Source: Tidjanibacter sp045634145 (GTDB lineage: Bacteria > Bacteroidota > Bacteroidia > Bacteroidales > Rikenellaceae). From it: a stretch of 64,000 nucleotides of DNA. Where the stretch lies: assembly GCA_045634145.1 (NCBI GenBank), contig JAZQZS010000030.1, positions 1 through 64,000 of the forward strand. The letters run 5' to 3'. The notes beneath the pieces were generated by a model. That model was not told where the DNA came from and did no database searches. It worked only from the letters and a program-made list of their open reading frames with translations. Positions 8,107 through 16,596 of this stretch are shown here, in pieces. Made by a program: the position numbers and the translations under genes. How positions within the stretch are numbered: the first letter of the stretch is position 1; each line of letters starts with the position of its first letter.

Positions 8107-9652
8107 GGTTAGTTCGGACGAACAGAAAACCAACACCAGTCTTGACTTCCAAGAGAAGAAGTTGAGGCAACATTGTGAAGCGCACGGATACAATGTTATA
8201 GCGTGCTATCACGAAGATTTTTCGGGAAAGCATCACGACTTTGTGCGCCCTGAAATGAAGAAGATTCGTGACTATTGCAAGAAGCATAAGCACGAAGTGG
8301 ATTTGATTTTATTCCTTCGATGGGATAGATTTAGTCGTAATCCCGAATTTGCCTATATGTTCAAGCGAATCTTTATGGATGAATGGGGAATTAACTTTAA
8401 TGCCATAGAGAGTCCAATTGATTTTTCGGCAACAGAATGGTCTTCATTGTTAAGCAGTTATTGCGCTGCGGCACATACGGAGAATAACAAGATTAGTCGC
8501 CGCACCCGTGATGGCATCCGAGAAACAATGTTGTCGGGTAGGTGGGCAAACTCCGCTCCCAGAGGATACAAGAATGTCCATATCGTGGATGACAACGGCA
8601 TCACCATTGCCAAGACCATCGAGATTGACGAAGAGAAAGCACCACTTATTCGTGCCATATTTAACGAGGTTGCAAAGGGTGTTGAGGCACCTTGTGCTAT
8701 CCGCCGAAGGATTGCCACAGAAATACCAGAGAGCACATTTCTCGATATTCTCCGTAACATATTTTACAAGGGTAAAATCCGTGTCCCTGCGACCAAAACA
8801 GAACCAGAAGTAATTGTTGATGGTCTGCATACACCTTTGGTAACGGAGGAGGTTTTTGATAGGGTGCAGGATATTATGGACGGCAAGCGCAAGAAGCAAC
8901 CCAAACTAACCAAACCCATCAAACCAGAATACTATCTGCGCAAATTCCTCGTATGCCCTCATTGCGGTAGGGCAATTACAGGTGCCCCCAGCAGGGGCGG
9001 TAGTGGTTCAACCTATTCGTACTATTTCTGCCCCACTACGGGCAAACACCTTCGTATGCCTGCCGACAAGGTTAATGATGCGTTTGTTGATTTCGTATCT
9101 GGACTGCGCCCCAACAACGCTATAATGGAGCTCTACAACGAGGTGTTGAATGACTTACGCAAAGAGAATGCCCGTGATGTTCGCACCCTGATTGATAAGT
9201 TAGACGGAGAGATACAGGTTATTAACGAGCGTATGAATTCGATTGAAGATAGGTATCTCGATAATGAAATCACCAAGGAGGAGTATAACCGTATGATTAA
9301 CAGGCAGAAAGCGCAATTAGATAAGTTGGAGGACAGAAGGGAACTCCTCGAAACCCCGAACCGTGGCAAAATCGAACCGCAGTTGAAGTACTCTATGAGT
9401 CTGATAGACAATATAGATAAGTTCTTTAAGTATGCCCCCGCAGATGCCAAAATCAGGGCATTGAGTTCGATTTTTTCTGAAAAAATAGAATTTGACGGAA
9501 AAAATTTTCGAACTGAAAACCTAAACAGTGTGCTTGGTCTAATATATCAGCAAACCAATGAGTTACGAGGATTGAATAAAAAAAGCGAGGAAAGTTTTTC
9601 AACTTTCCCCGCTTCAGTACCCAGAGCCGGGGTCGAACCGGCACAGGGGTGA
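8081..9652 (+). CDS. Large serine integrase of the mobile element
   Basis: 523 residues. Resolvase catalytic domain at about residues 3-145, with YCRVSS (Ser11 or Ser12 nucleophile region) and WDRFSRN; recombinase domain at about 155-270 (RGYKNVHIV, then RNIFYKGKIRVP); zinc ribbon at about 285-325 (CPHCGRAI, then FCPTTGKH); a long coiled coil at about 350-420; and a C-terminal domain. The last eleven residues (from about 513) are encoded by the 3' part of tRNA-Leu on the opposite strand, so the true C-terminus is created by integration at this site. The tRNA terminator (9583-9614) lies within the coding sequence. It catalyses integration at the tRNA-Leu attachment site, and excision. Confidence 0.88.
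   Translation: MKNVILYCRVSSDEQKTNTSLDFQEKKLRQHCEAHGYNVIACYHEDFSGKHHDFVRPEMKKIRDYCKKHKHEVDLILFLRWDRFSRNPEFAYMFKRIFMDEWGINFNAIESPIDFSATEWSSLLSSYCAAAHTENNKISRRTRDGIRETMLSGRWANSAPRGYKNVHIVDDNGITIAKTIEIDEEKAPLIRAIFNEVAKGVEAPCAIRRRIATEIPESTFLDILRNIFYKGKIRVPATKTEPEVIVDGLHTPLVTEEVFDRVQDIMDGKRKKQPKLTKPIKPEYYLRKFLVCPHCGRAITGAPSRGGSGSTYSYYFCPTTGKHLRMPADKVNDAFVDFVSGLRPNNAIMELYNEVLNDLRKENARDVRTLIDKLDGEIQVINERMNSIEDRYLDNEITKEEYNRMINRQKAQLDKLEDRRELLETPNRGKIEPQLKYSMSLIDNIDKFFKYAPADAKIRALSSIFSEKIEFDGKNFRTENLNSVLGLIYQQTNELRGLNKKSEESFSTFPASVPRAGVEPAQG
9583..9614 (-). terminator. tRNA-Leu terminator inside the integrase coding sequence
   Basis: On the minus strand a stem AAGCG-GGAAAGTT / AACTTTCC-CGCTT with one mismatch and a short loop, followed by TTTTTATTC. 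It begins 4 nt after the tRNA 3' end. On the plus strand the same bases encode integrase residues around KKSEESFSTFPA. Confidence 0.75.
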
Positions 9653-9701
9653 ACCTATTGGTGTTTGAGACCAACGCGTCTACCGATTCCGCCATCTGGG
9701 C
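9618..9701 (-). tRNA. tRNA-Leu(CAA)
   Basis: 84 nt. The 7-bp acceptor stem opens GCCCAGA with a G-U closing pair at the end. The anticodon loop CTCAAAC sits between TTGGT and ACCAA, giving anticodon CAA. A long variable arm is present, as expected for Leu, with a T-loop GTTCGAC and discriminator A. CCA is not encoded. The 3' half is the probable attachment site of the element to the left. Confidence 0.93.
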
Positions 9702-9714
9702 ATCTTTCAGCGCA

Positions 9715-9744
9715 CAAAGATACACATAAAATTCAATATACAAA
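9715..9744 (-). promoter_or_regulatory. Promoter of tRNA-Leu
   Basis: On the minus strand: TTTG (9741-9744), 18-nt spacer, TATCTTTG (9715-9722), a perfect -7 box 14 nt upstream of the mature tRNA 5' end. Confidence 0.65.
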
Positions 9745-9797
9745 ATTCGGAGCGCTTTTTTTTATTTTTCTACACACTCCGAGCACAGCACACAACC

Positions 9798-10718
9798 CTA
9801 CTCAATAAAGGTTGCGATCCTCTTGCGCACATCGGCATCGGTGTTCTGAGCCCTCCACTCCTGGGGCGAGAGGCCAACGTGGCGCTTGAAGTAGCGGCAG
9901 AAGAACGAAGGTGTCGCAAAGTGCAATCGCTCCGAAATTTCGAGCGTATTGAGCGAAGTGCTAAGCAAAAACTTCTGAGTAATCTTCACCACAGCCTCTG
10001 CAATGATATCCGATGGGGTGCGGCCCAGCACTCGCTTGATCTTCGACGAGAACTTCTTGGGCGACAGACCAAACTGCTCGGCATAGTACTCCACATCGCG
10101 GTGCTCCTGACAACCCACAATCAACATCATCGTAAATCGCTTGGCCAGCTGCTCGTCGCTCGAAAGCTGACGCACGGTCATATTGCGTTTCAGGAATACA
10201 TCCACCAACTCCGAACGCAACAGAGCCAACAGACCACGGTCAATATCGGCACGGTTGGGGTTGCGATAGTTGTCGATCGAGGCCTCCACATAGTTCACAA
10301 AGGTCATAAGGATGTTGTACTCCTGCTTGTAGAGCGAGATTACGGGCATCTGTTTGATTCGTGGGAAGGTGTTCACAAGGCTGTCCACCGAGGCCTCTTC
10401 GGTAATAAGGCCTATGAGAATACGAGCCCTGAAATCGGTGGTAATCGACGACAGACGGTAGTAGGTGCCTGCAAAGATGATGAGCATCTGTCCGGCTTTG
10501 AGGGTGTGTGATGTTCCCTCGACCGACACAACGGCGCCGCCCTCTTGGCAGAGCCACATCATCACCGAGTTGCGCAACATCATCGAGCGGTCGGAAATCA
10601 TCTCGGCAAAGGGGCCCACGCCATCGAAGTCGAGAACCTGGAACGAAGCCTCGGGTTGAAGCTTAAACCACTTTACCACATCATCATACGAGCCGGACCA
10701 ATTGTTTTTATTCTCCAT
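9798..10718 (-). CDS. AraC-family transcriptional regulator
   Basis: 306 residues from ATG 10718 (MENKNNW); the frame is open further upstream, but those codons are probably not translated. The N-terminal ~150 residues look like a cupin-type sensor (SFQVLDFDGVGPF, VEGTSHTLKAGQMLIIF). The C-terminal ~100 residues hold a double HTH ending with the AraC signature region (ISERLHFATPSFFCRYFKRHVGLSPQEWR). It is monocistronic and sits between tRNA-Leu and the ATP synthase operon. The target genes and effector are unknown. A 7-bp inverted repeat 28 bp upstream of the ATG may be an autoregulatory site. Confidence 0.88.
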   Translation of the reverse strand: MENKNNWSGSYDDVVKWFKLQPEASFQVLDFDGVGPFAEMISDRSMMLRNSVMMWLCQEGGAVVSVEGTSHTLKAGQMLIIFAGTYYRLSSITTDFRARILIGLITEEASVDSLVNTFPRIKQMPVISLYKQEYNILMTFVNYVEASIDNYRNPNRADIDRGLLALLRSELVDVFLKRNMTVRQLSSDEQLAKRFTMMLIVGCQEHRDVEYYAEQFGLSPKKFSSKIKRVLGRTPSDIIAEAVVKITQKFLLSTSLNTLEISERLHFATPSFFCRYFKRHVGLSPQEWRAQNTDADVRKRIATFIE

Positions 10719-10745
10719 AGTTTGGGGTGTTTGGGGAGTAAATGT

Positions 10746-10764
10746 CGATTGCCGCTTGCAATCG
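10746..10764. repeat. Inverted repeat upstream of the AraC-type gene
   Basis: CGATTGC-CGCTT-GCAATCG, perfect 7-bp arms, 28 bp before the start codon on the minus strand. It is a candidate operator or leader hairpin. The remaining bases up to the ATP synthase terminator are AT-rich with no gene seen. Confidence 0.4.
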
Positions 10765-10945
10765 CCGGCAAGATAAAATGGAGTTTTATATTTTGCAACT
10801 TTTGCCACCAAAAGAGTGTCTAAATTCGCATTTTATGTTCTATTTTTCCGCTCAAATTCGTAAAAAACAAACAGCATTTGATACTTTTTGCACATCTTCG
10901 CCCCCTCGGAAAGGGCCCCAAATTTCGACAAAAAAGGGCACAAAA

Positions 10946-10973
10946 GGGAGTCTTGGAACGCTCCAAAACTCCC
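10946..10973 (-). terminator. Terminator of the ATP synthase operon
   Basis: On the minus strand GGGAGT-TTTGG / CCAAG-ACTCCC with a short loop, followed by TTTTGTGCCCTTTTTT, about 50 nt after the gamma-subunit stop. Confidence 0.8.
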
Positions 10974-11022
10974 TAAATTTCCTTAAAAAACCAAGGATCT
11001 TATAACCTCTCCCCTGCCAACA

Positions 11023-11895
11023 TTACTGCTGGGCCGCCTGACCGCCCATAATGTCGAGCAGCTCGGTGGTGATGGCCTGCTGACGCTGTTTGTTATATTC
11101 GAGGGCCAGCTCCTCGGTCAGTTTATCGGCATTGTCGGTGGCCGCCTGCATTGCAACCATACGCGCAGCGTGCTCCGAGGCTGAAGCCGACAGAGCCGCC
11201 GTGTAGAGCCTCAGGGCCACCTGACGGGGCACAATCCTATCCACCAACTCCTGAATGGTGGGCTCCAAGATGTAGTCCACATCGTGGAAGGTACTCTGCG
11301 AAGTATCGGGCTTGACAATCTCCACGGGCAACAACTGCTCCCTCACCAACTTCTGCGTACCGGCCGAGATAAACTTGTAGTAAACAAGCTCCACCCTATC
11401 GGTGCGTCCTTCGAGGAAGTCGGCCATAACTCCGCGCGCCACCAAGGCCGCAAGTCCGTAGGAGGGTTTTTCGGACAGATCCTCATAGCCGCTCTCGACC
11501 GCCATCTTTTCGCGCGCAGCATCGAGCTCCACCTGTCGGCCCACGGCAATGATATTCAATTTGTCGGGGCTCTCCACACCGCTCTCGGCCACGGCCTCTT
11601 TAAGCCCGCGGAAGACGTTGTTGTTATAGGCTCCGCAGAGCGTTCCGTTGGCACCGAAGGCGATGATTGTGGCCCTCTCGACGGGTCGTTGCTCGTTGAG
11701 CGGAATGGCCACATCGGGGTCGTAGGCAACGTGGTGGACCATCTTATCCACCTCGTCGGCATAGGGCACAAGGGCCTCTATCGACCTCTGCACACGACGC
11801 AACTTTGCGGCGGCCACCATCTTCATGGCCGACGTAATCTTGCGGGTGTTTTTGACCGACGCAATCCTCTCTTTTATCTCTTTGAGCGATGCCAT
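11023..11895 (-). CDS. atpG: ATP synthase F1 subunit gamma
   Basis: 290 residues, normal length. It forms the central rotor shaft of F1. The N-terminal MASLKEIKERIASVKNTRKITSAMKMVAAAKLRR region and the C-terminal helix (ALSASASEHAARMVAMQAATDNA) are diagnostic of the coiled-coil shaft that turns inside the alpha3beta3 ring. It is the last gene of the operon, 22 bp after atpA, and is followed by an intrinsic terminator. Confidence 0.97.
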   Translation of the reverse strand: MASLKEIKERIASVKNTRKITSAMKMVAAAKLRRVQRSIEALVPYADEVDKMVHHVAYDPDVAIPLNEQRPVERATIIAFGANGTLCGAYNNNVFRGLKEAVAESGVESPDKLNIIAVGRQVELDAAREKMAVESGYEDLSEKPSYGLAALVARGVMADFLEGRTDRVELVYYKFISAGTQKLVREQLLPVEIVKPDTSQSTFHDVDYILEPTIQELVDRIVPRQVALRLYTAALSASASEHAARMVAMQAATDNADKLTEELALEYNKQRQQAITTELLDIMGGQAAQQ

Positions 11896-11917
11896 TATGT
11901 CTGCTTAGTCGTTTGGT

Positions 11918-13495
11918 TTATTTGAGTGTTGCCACCACCTCGGCTGCCACCCTTTCGAGTTCGGCACTCTGCTCGGCAGTGGGTGGAGCCTTGCGGAGCG
12001 AAGCGAGCAACTCGGCGTGCGAGCCGCGCATAACGTCGAGATAACGACGCTCGAACTCCCTCACCTTGTCGGCCGAGATATCTTTGAGCAGGCCGTTCAC
12101 ACCGCAGTAGAGCACGGCAATCTGCTCCTCTACGGGCACGGGGCTATACTGAGGCTGAATCAATAGCTGAGTATTCTTGTGACCCTTGTCGATAACGTAG
12201 GCCGTAACAGCGTCGAGCTCGCCACCAAACTTCGAGAAGGCCTCCAACTCGCGGTACTGAGCCTGGTCGATTTTGAGCGTACCGGCCACCTTTTTCATAG
12301 CCTTTACCTGAGCATTACCGCCCACACGCGACACCGAGATACCCACGTTGATTGCGGGCCTGATGCCTTGGTTGAAGAGGTCGCTTTCGAGGAATATCTG
12401 TCCGTCGGTAATGGAGATTACGTTGGTGGGGATGTAGGCCGATACGTCGCCCGCCTGAGTTTCGATAATGGGCAGTGCCGTAAGCGAACCTCCGCCCTTA
12501 ACTTTGCCTTTCAGACACTCGGGCAGGTCGTTCATCTGCTCGGCCACCTCGTTGCGACCGATAATCTTGGCCGCACGCTCCAAAAGACGCGAGTGGAGGT
12601 AGAAGATATCGCCGGGGTAGGCCTCACGGCCCGAGGGACGACGCAGAATGAGCGACACCTCGCGATAGGCAACGGCCTGCTTCGAGAGGTCGTCGTAGAC
12701 CACCAGAGCGTGGCGACCCGTGTCGCGGAACCACTCGCCAATGGCTGCACCCGCAAAGGGGGCAAAATACTGCAACGCTGCGGGGTCGGAAGCGGTAGCG
12801 GCCACCACAATGGTGTAGTCCATAGCTCCCTTTTCGCGCAGGGTATTCACGATGGTTGCCACAGTGGAGCCCTTCTGTCCTATGGCCACATAGATACAGA
12901 ACACAGGCTCTCCGCGCAGGTAGCCCTCGCGTTGGTTGATGATTGTGTCGATAGCAATGGCTGTTTTTCCCGTCTGTCGGTCGCCAATGATCAGCTCCCT
13001 CTGGCCGCGACCAATGGGAATCATTGCGTCCACCGCTTTGAGTCCCGTTTGCAGGGGCTCGTTCACGGGCTGACGGAAGATTACACCCGGAGCCTTACGC
13101 TCCAAGGGCATCTCGAAGCGCTCACCCTCAATGTCGCCACGACCATCCAGAGGCTCTCCCAGCGGGTTGATAACTCGGCCCACCATCTGGTCGCTCACAC
13201 GAATCGAGGCGATACGTCCGGTGCGTTTCACGATGTCGCCCTCCTTCACCAAGTCGGTCTGTCCGAGCAGCACGGCTCCGACATTATCCTCTTCGAGGTT
13301 CATCACAACGCCCATCATTCCGCCCTCGAATTCGAGCAGCTCGTTGCTCTCGGCATTCGAGAGTCCATAGATGCGGGCCACGCCGTCGCTCACCTGCAAC
13401 ACGGTGCCCACCTCTTCAAACTTTATGGAGTTGTCGATGGCGGCAAGTTGCTGGCGCAACACTTCGGATACTTCGCTCGGTCTAATTTCTGCCAT
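11918..13495 (-). CDS. atpA: ATP synthase F1 subunit alpha
   Basis: 525 residues. Non-catalytic nucleotide-binding subunit of the F1 hexamer. P-loop GDRQTGKTA; conserved QKGSTVATIV, ALVVYDDLSKQA and ISVSRVGGNAQ are all present. It starts 37 bp after atpH. The N-terminus (MAEIRPSEVSEVLRQQL) matches the stator-contact helix. Nothing unusual. Confidence 0.98.
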   Translation of the reverse strand: MAEIRPSEVSEVLRQQLAAIDNSIKFEEVGTVLQVSDGVARIYGLSNAESNELLEFEGGMMGVVMNLEEDNVGAVLLGQTDLVKEGDIVKRTGRIASIRVSDQMVGRVINPLGEPLDGRGDIEGERFEMPLERKAPGVIFRQPVNEPLQTGLKAVDAMIPIGRGQRELIIGDRQTGKTAIAIDTIINQREGYLRGEPVFCIYVAIGQKGSTVATIVNTLREKGAMDYTIVVAATASDPAALQYFAPFAGAAIGEWFRDTGRHALVVYDDLSKQAVAYREVSLILRRPSGREAYPGDIFYLHSRLLERAAKIIGRNEVAEQMNDLPECLKGKVKGGGSLTALPIIETQAGDVSAYIPTNVISITDGQIFLESDLFNQGIRPAINVGISVSRVGGNAQVKAMKKVAGTLKIDQAQYRELEAFSKFGGELDAVTAYVIDKGHKNTQLLIQPQYSPVPVEEQIAVLYCGVNGLLKDISADKVREFERRYLDVMRGSHAELLASLRKAPPTAEQSAELERVAAEVVATLK

Positions 13496-13532
13496 AGTAT
13501 TTCTCTATTTTGTGCCACTTGTGTAACCTTTT

Positions 13533-14093
13533 TTACACAAGCGTCTTGTTTCGTTTAAGTAATTGAGTACGGATTAACTCTATCTGGCCGCGCAGCGATG
13601 CGTCGAGCCTCTTGTCGCCCACCGAGAGCACAAAGCCGCCCTCGACACCCTCATCGACAATCTGTCGCAACTCCACAGCCACACCTCCGCCATAGTAGTC
13701 GGCCACCAGACGCTCGATGCGCTCCACAAGGGCTCCATCGGCGGGCTTGGCTGTTGTGAGTGTCACCACCACGATGTTGTTCCTCTGGCGATAGAGCGAC
13801 AAGTAGCGCCTTGCTATCTGGGCCATAAAGGCCTCCCTCTCGCCCGCCAGCACCAAATCCACAAACCTTGCCCAAAGCGACGGCCACTCCTTGTCTGTGA
13901 GGTGGGTCAGCACCGCTTTTTTCTGCTCCTTGGTGAGGGTGGGACTTTCGAGCACCCTTGTCACCTCGGGCAGGACAAGCACACCCCCCACTACGGACTT
14001 TAAGAGTCCATAGAGCACCTCGGCCACTCCTTCGCTTTCGGCTTGGAGCAGCAAGGCTTTGGCATAACGCCCTGCAAGCAGACTTTCGTTCAT
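13533..14093 (-). CDS. atpH: ATP synthase F1 subunit delta
   Basis: 186 residues. It links the peripheral stalk to the top of F1. Start MNESLLAGRYAKALLLQAESEG matches the OSCP/delta N-terminal domain, and the C-terminal GGFVLSVGDKRLDASLRGQIELIR matches the conserved delta signature. It sits between atpF and atpA, as expected. Confidence 0.95.
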   Translation of the reverse strand: MNESLLAGRYAKALLLQAESEGVAEVLYGLLKSVVGGVLVLPEVTRVLESPTLTKEQKKAVLTHLTDKEWPSLWARFVDLVLAGEREAFMAQIARRYLSLYRQRNNIVVVTLTTAKPADGALVERIERLVADYYGGGVAVELRQIVDEGVEGGFVLSVGDKRLDASLRGQIELIRTQLLKRNKTLV

Positions 14094-14129
14094 CGTGTGT
14101 GTGGTCTTTATATCTTTTTAAGTATTATT

Positions 14130-14630
14130 TTAGGCCTCTTTGGAGTGGCGTTCGGCCTCGTCTACCAGGGTGGCCAGATAGTCGGTATCGTGACTGTCGA
14201 GCTTGCCGCGCAACACCTTCTCGGCCACATCGACCGAGATCATTGCAACCGTGGTACGCAGTTCGCCCAGAGCCTTCTGCTTTTCGATCTCTATCTGGGT
14301 TTTGGCCGCCTCCATACGGGCAGCCACCTCGCCCTCGGCCTTAGCCCTTGCAGAATCGACAATCTTCTGACTGTCGGCAACGGCTCTCGACAGCGCCTCG
14401 GCACTGCGACGTTCGGCCTCCTCCATAATTTTGCGGGCCTCCTCTTCGACGGTTGCAATCCTCTGTGCGGCCTTGTCGGCGGCCTCAAACTGCTCGGCAA
14501 AGTGCTGACGACGACGCTCAACCATACCCGTAATTATCGGGAAGCCGAACTTGGCCAACGCTCCGAAGACAATCAGAAACGAAAGCAACATCCAAAAGAG
14601 CAAACCTATATCGGGAGTAAGTAGCGACAT
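14130..14630 (-). CDS. atpF: ATP synthase F0 subunit b
   Basis: 166 residues. One N-terminal membrane helix (DIGLLFWMLLSFLIVFGALAKFG), then a long charged, Ala/Glu/Lys-rich helix that dimerises as the peripheral stalk. It is separated from atpE by a 111-bp gap holding a strong hairpin, which suggests separate mRNA stability or expression for the c subunit. Confidence 0.95.
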   Translation of the reverse strand: MSLLTPDIGLLFWMLLSFLIVFGALAKFGFPIITGMVERRRQHFAEQFEAADKAAQRIATVEEEARKIMEEAERRSAEALSRAVADSQKIVDSARAKAEGEVAARMEAAKTQIEIEKQKALGELRTTVAMISVDVAEKVLRGKLDSHDTDYLATLVDEAERHSKEA

Positions 14631-14683
14631 AAATCCTTCTCTCTCTTAAAAAAATCCTTCTCTGTGTGGTGGTTTTTCATCTA

Positions 14684-14737
14684 CGAGGAGTGGCGGTGTG
14701 GGGCTTGGTTGTGACCCCACACCCACTCTCTCCTCGG
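14684..14737 (-). promoter_or_regulatory. Intra-operon hairpin between atpE and atpF
   Basis: CGAGGAG and GTGTGGGG on the left pair with CCCCACAC and CTCCTCG on the right (inner stem 14688-14703 with 14715-14728, loop about 11 nt, outer stem bases flanking). It lies just downstream of the atpE stop. There is no immediate T-run on the minus strand, only a T7 about 30 nt further on. A role as partial terminator or mRNA-stabilising 3' structure for atpE is inferred. Confidence 0.6.
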
Positions 14738-14741
14738 GGTT

Positions 14742-14984
14742 TTAGATAGCCATCAGGCAGACCACGATTGCAAACAGAGTTGCACCCTCGATAAGTGCTG
14801 CCGACACAATCATTGCGGTCTGCAACGAGCCTGCGGCCTCGGGCTGGCGAGCCATAGCCTCCAAAGCGTTCGAGCCAATCTTGCCAATGCCCCAAGCGGC
14901 GCCCAATACTGCCAAAGCTGCGGCCAGAGGTGCTACTACTGCACCCAGGTTGATGGCCTGCAAAAGTGTGATAATTGCTAACAT
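14742..14984 (-). CDS. atpE: ATP synthase F0 subunit c
   Basis: 80 residues from ATG 14984. Two membrane helices form the rotor ring hairpin, with polar loop ARQPEA. The ion-binding carboxylate is the Glu in helix 2 (AALIEGATLF). Helix 1 reads GIGKIG rather than the GIGQG motif, and the Ser next to the Glu used by Na+-binding rings is absent, so H+ coupling is expected (inference from known c-ring ligands). The frame is open upstream of the ATG, but that part overlaps atpB out of frame and is not c subunit. Confidence 0.96.
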   Translation of the reverse strand: MLAIITLLQAINLGAVVAPLAAALAVLGAAWGIGKIGSNALEAMARQPEAAGSLQTAMIVSAALIEGATLFAIVVCLMAI

Positions 14985-15031
14985 AGTTTTCGTCGTTTTT
15001 TTGGTTATTGTTTGATTAGTTATTTGTTGTT

Positions 15032-16129
15032 CTATTTCTTGTGTGCTGCGTGGTGCTCCTTGCGCGAGAGGCCAATGAATACCGACGAGAGCATCGTGAA
15101 TACATAGGCTTGGATGTAGGCCACAAGCAACTCCAACACCAGCATAAATACCGACAAGAGCACCGAGAAGATGGTCATCACGATATTCATCGTCGTGCCC
15201 ATGCTCACCGAGATGAACACCAGACACGAGAGGGCTATCAGCACCGTGTGGCCCGCCAAAATGTTGGCAAACAGACGTATGGTAAGCGCAAAGGGCTTGC
15301 TGATTATGCCAAACAGCTCGATTGCGGGCATCAGTGGTATGGGGAACTTCATCCACACGGGCACGTCGGGCCAGAGAATCTCTTTCCAATACTCCTTGTT
15401 GCCAAAGACGTTCACGGCAAAGGTTGTGGCCAGAGCCATCACCAGCGTTACGGCAATGTTGCCTGTGGTGTTGGCACCTGCGGGGAAGACGGGAATGAGG
15501 CCCATCAGGTTATTTACGAAGATGAAGAAGAAGGCCGTAAGCAGATAGGGCGAGTAGCGCTTGTAATCCTTGCCCACCGAGGGGCGAATCACGTCGTCCT
15601 CGATGCTCATAACAAGCATTTCTACCGCGCCCACAAACCCTCGGGGCACTTGGCGAATGTCGCACCCACGACGCTTGTACCACCCCGCGCAGCCGAGTAT
15701 TATGGCCACCAGCAGTAGCGAGTTTATCATCAGCGCTGCGGCATTCTTGGTGAGCGACAGGTCGAGCGGACGATAGACTTCGCCAGCCGAGTTGCGGGCC
15801 ACTATTTTACCCTCCCACTCTTCGCCCTCGGCGGCTATCCACATATCTTTGTAGCTGTGGCCGTGCGCAAGGTAGGCCGACGAGAAGGCGTGCCACCTAC
15901 CATCGTCGGTGCGGACAATGCACAGCAGCGGAATCTCCACATGGTGCCCCTTGACGGTGCAGATGTGCCAACCGTAACTGTCGCCAATGTGATCGAAGAT
16001 AAGCCCCACAACATCGAGCTTCTCCTCGGTGGCGGCCTCTGCCTCGACCGTTTCTGCTGCGCACACACCCCAGAGCGAGGCTCCACAGAGCATCGCCACA
16101 ATCAGGAGTATATTACGCAACCACTTCAT
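15032..16129 (-). CDS. atpB: ATP synthase F0 subunit a, with N-terminal periplasmic extension
   Basis: 365 residues, about 100 longer than the E. coli protein. It starts with a probable signal sequence (MKWLRNILLIVAMLCGASLWGVCA) followed by a ~100-residue soluble segment rich in His and aromatic residues before the first core membrane helix. The proton channel region is conserved: IRLFANILAGHT carries the essential Arg, and the last helices (LLVAYIQAYVFTMLSSVFIG) match. The extended N-terminus is, as I know it, usual for Bacteroidetes subunit a. It lies 22 bp after the small membrane gene. Confidence 0.95.
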   Translation of the reverse strand: MKWLRNILLIVAMLCGASLWGVCAAETVEAEAATEEKLDVVGLIFDHIGDSYGWHICTVKGHHVEIPLLCIVRTDDGRWHAFSSAYLAHGHSYKDMWIAAEGEEWEGKIVARNSAGEVYRPLDLSLTKNAAALMINSLLLVAIILGCAGWYKRRGCDIRQVPRGFVGAVEMLVMSIEDDVIRPSVGKDYKRYSPYLLTAFFFIFVNNLMGLIPVFPAGANTTGNIAVTLVMALATTFAVNVFGNKEYWKEILWPDVPVWMKFPIPLMPAIELFGIISKPFALTIRLFANILAGHTVLIALSCLVFISVSMGTTMNIVMTIFSVLLSVFMLVLELLVAYIQAYVFTMLSSVFIGLSRKEHHAAHKK

Positions 16130-16151
16130 CTTTATTTCGGGGGGGTATTAT

Positions 16152-16571
16152 TTATTTGTCGCCTTGTTCAAACTCTTTCACATCCTCGTCGGAGGCCTTG
16201 CTTATGGCACTCGCCACCACAGCCTCACCAACCGATGTGATAATGTAGTAGCCCAGCAGATAGATCAGCATCACATTCTTGCCCTCCAAGCCGAGCTTGA
16301 CCCACACGAGCATCATTGCCGCAATGCACAAGAACTTAACACCGCGCAGTATCATCGCCGAGATGATGACCGACTGGGGTTTCATCTTGCGCTGTCGGCC
16401 CGACACAATGCAGAAGGCTATCTCGTAGATGTAGAAAAACGCTGGTGCAATCCACATCAGCGGAGTGAAGCTCTCGGGCCACCACACCTTCACCATTGGC
16501 AGGTTGATGCCATAGAACACAGTCAAGCCAACGAGAATATCTATTGCTATGTCTGGTTTAATCGGTTTCAT
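16152..16571 (-). CDS. Small membrane protein of the ATP synthase operon (AtpI-like position)
   Basis: 139 residues from ATG 16571, 25 bp after atpC. Four predicted membrane helices (about residues 10-27, 38-56, 70-90, 98-120) and a charged C-terminal tail (KASDEDVKEFEQGDK). The position between epsilon and subunit a is where Bacteroidetes carry an AtpI-like or hypothetical protein that helps assemble the c ring. Sequence similarity to AtpI itself is not obvious to me, so the role is inferred from position only. Confidence 0.7.
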   Translation of the reverse strand: MKPIKPDIAIDILVGLTVFYGINLPMVKVWWPESFTPLMWIAPAFFYIYEIAFCIVSGRQRKMKPQSVIISAMILRGVKFLCIAAMMLVWVKLGLEGKNVMLIYLLGYYIITSVGEAVVASAISKASDEDVKEFEQGDK

Positions 16572-16596
16572 TGTTTTTCTGTTTTTGATTGCTCCT

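Larger units (their letters stand above)
1..9617. mobile_element. Right end of an integrated mobile element in tRNA-Leu (partial)
   Basis: The large serine integrase (8081-9652) reads into the 3' half of tRNA-Leu (9618-9701), the usual layout of an element inserted at a tRNA 3' end with its integrase next to the junction. Cargo inward of the integrase is typical of Bacteroidales integrative elements: a DUF6291-type gene, a restriction-modification operon, an XRE repressor, a DUF2693 gene and a second serine recombinase. To the right of the tRNA the genes are core chromosome. The left boundary and any conjugation genes lie outside the window, so I cannot say whether this is an ICE, a mobilizable island or a prophage. 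Confidence 0.72.

Noticed and set aside
12179..13558. Long plus-strand frame opposite atpA
   Set aside because: Antisense shadow of a clearly recognised gene; no domain and no promoter.
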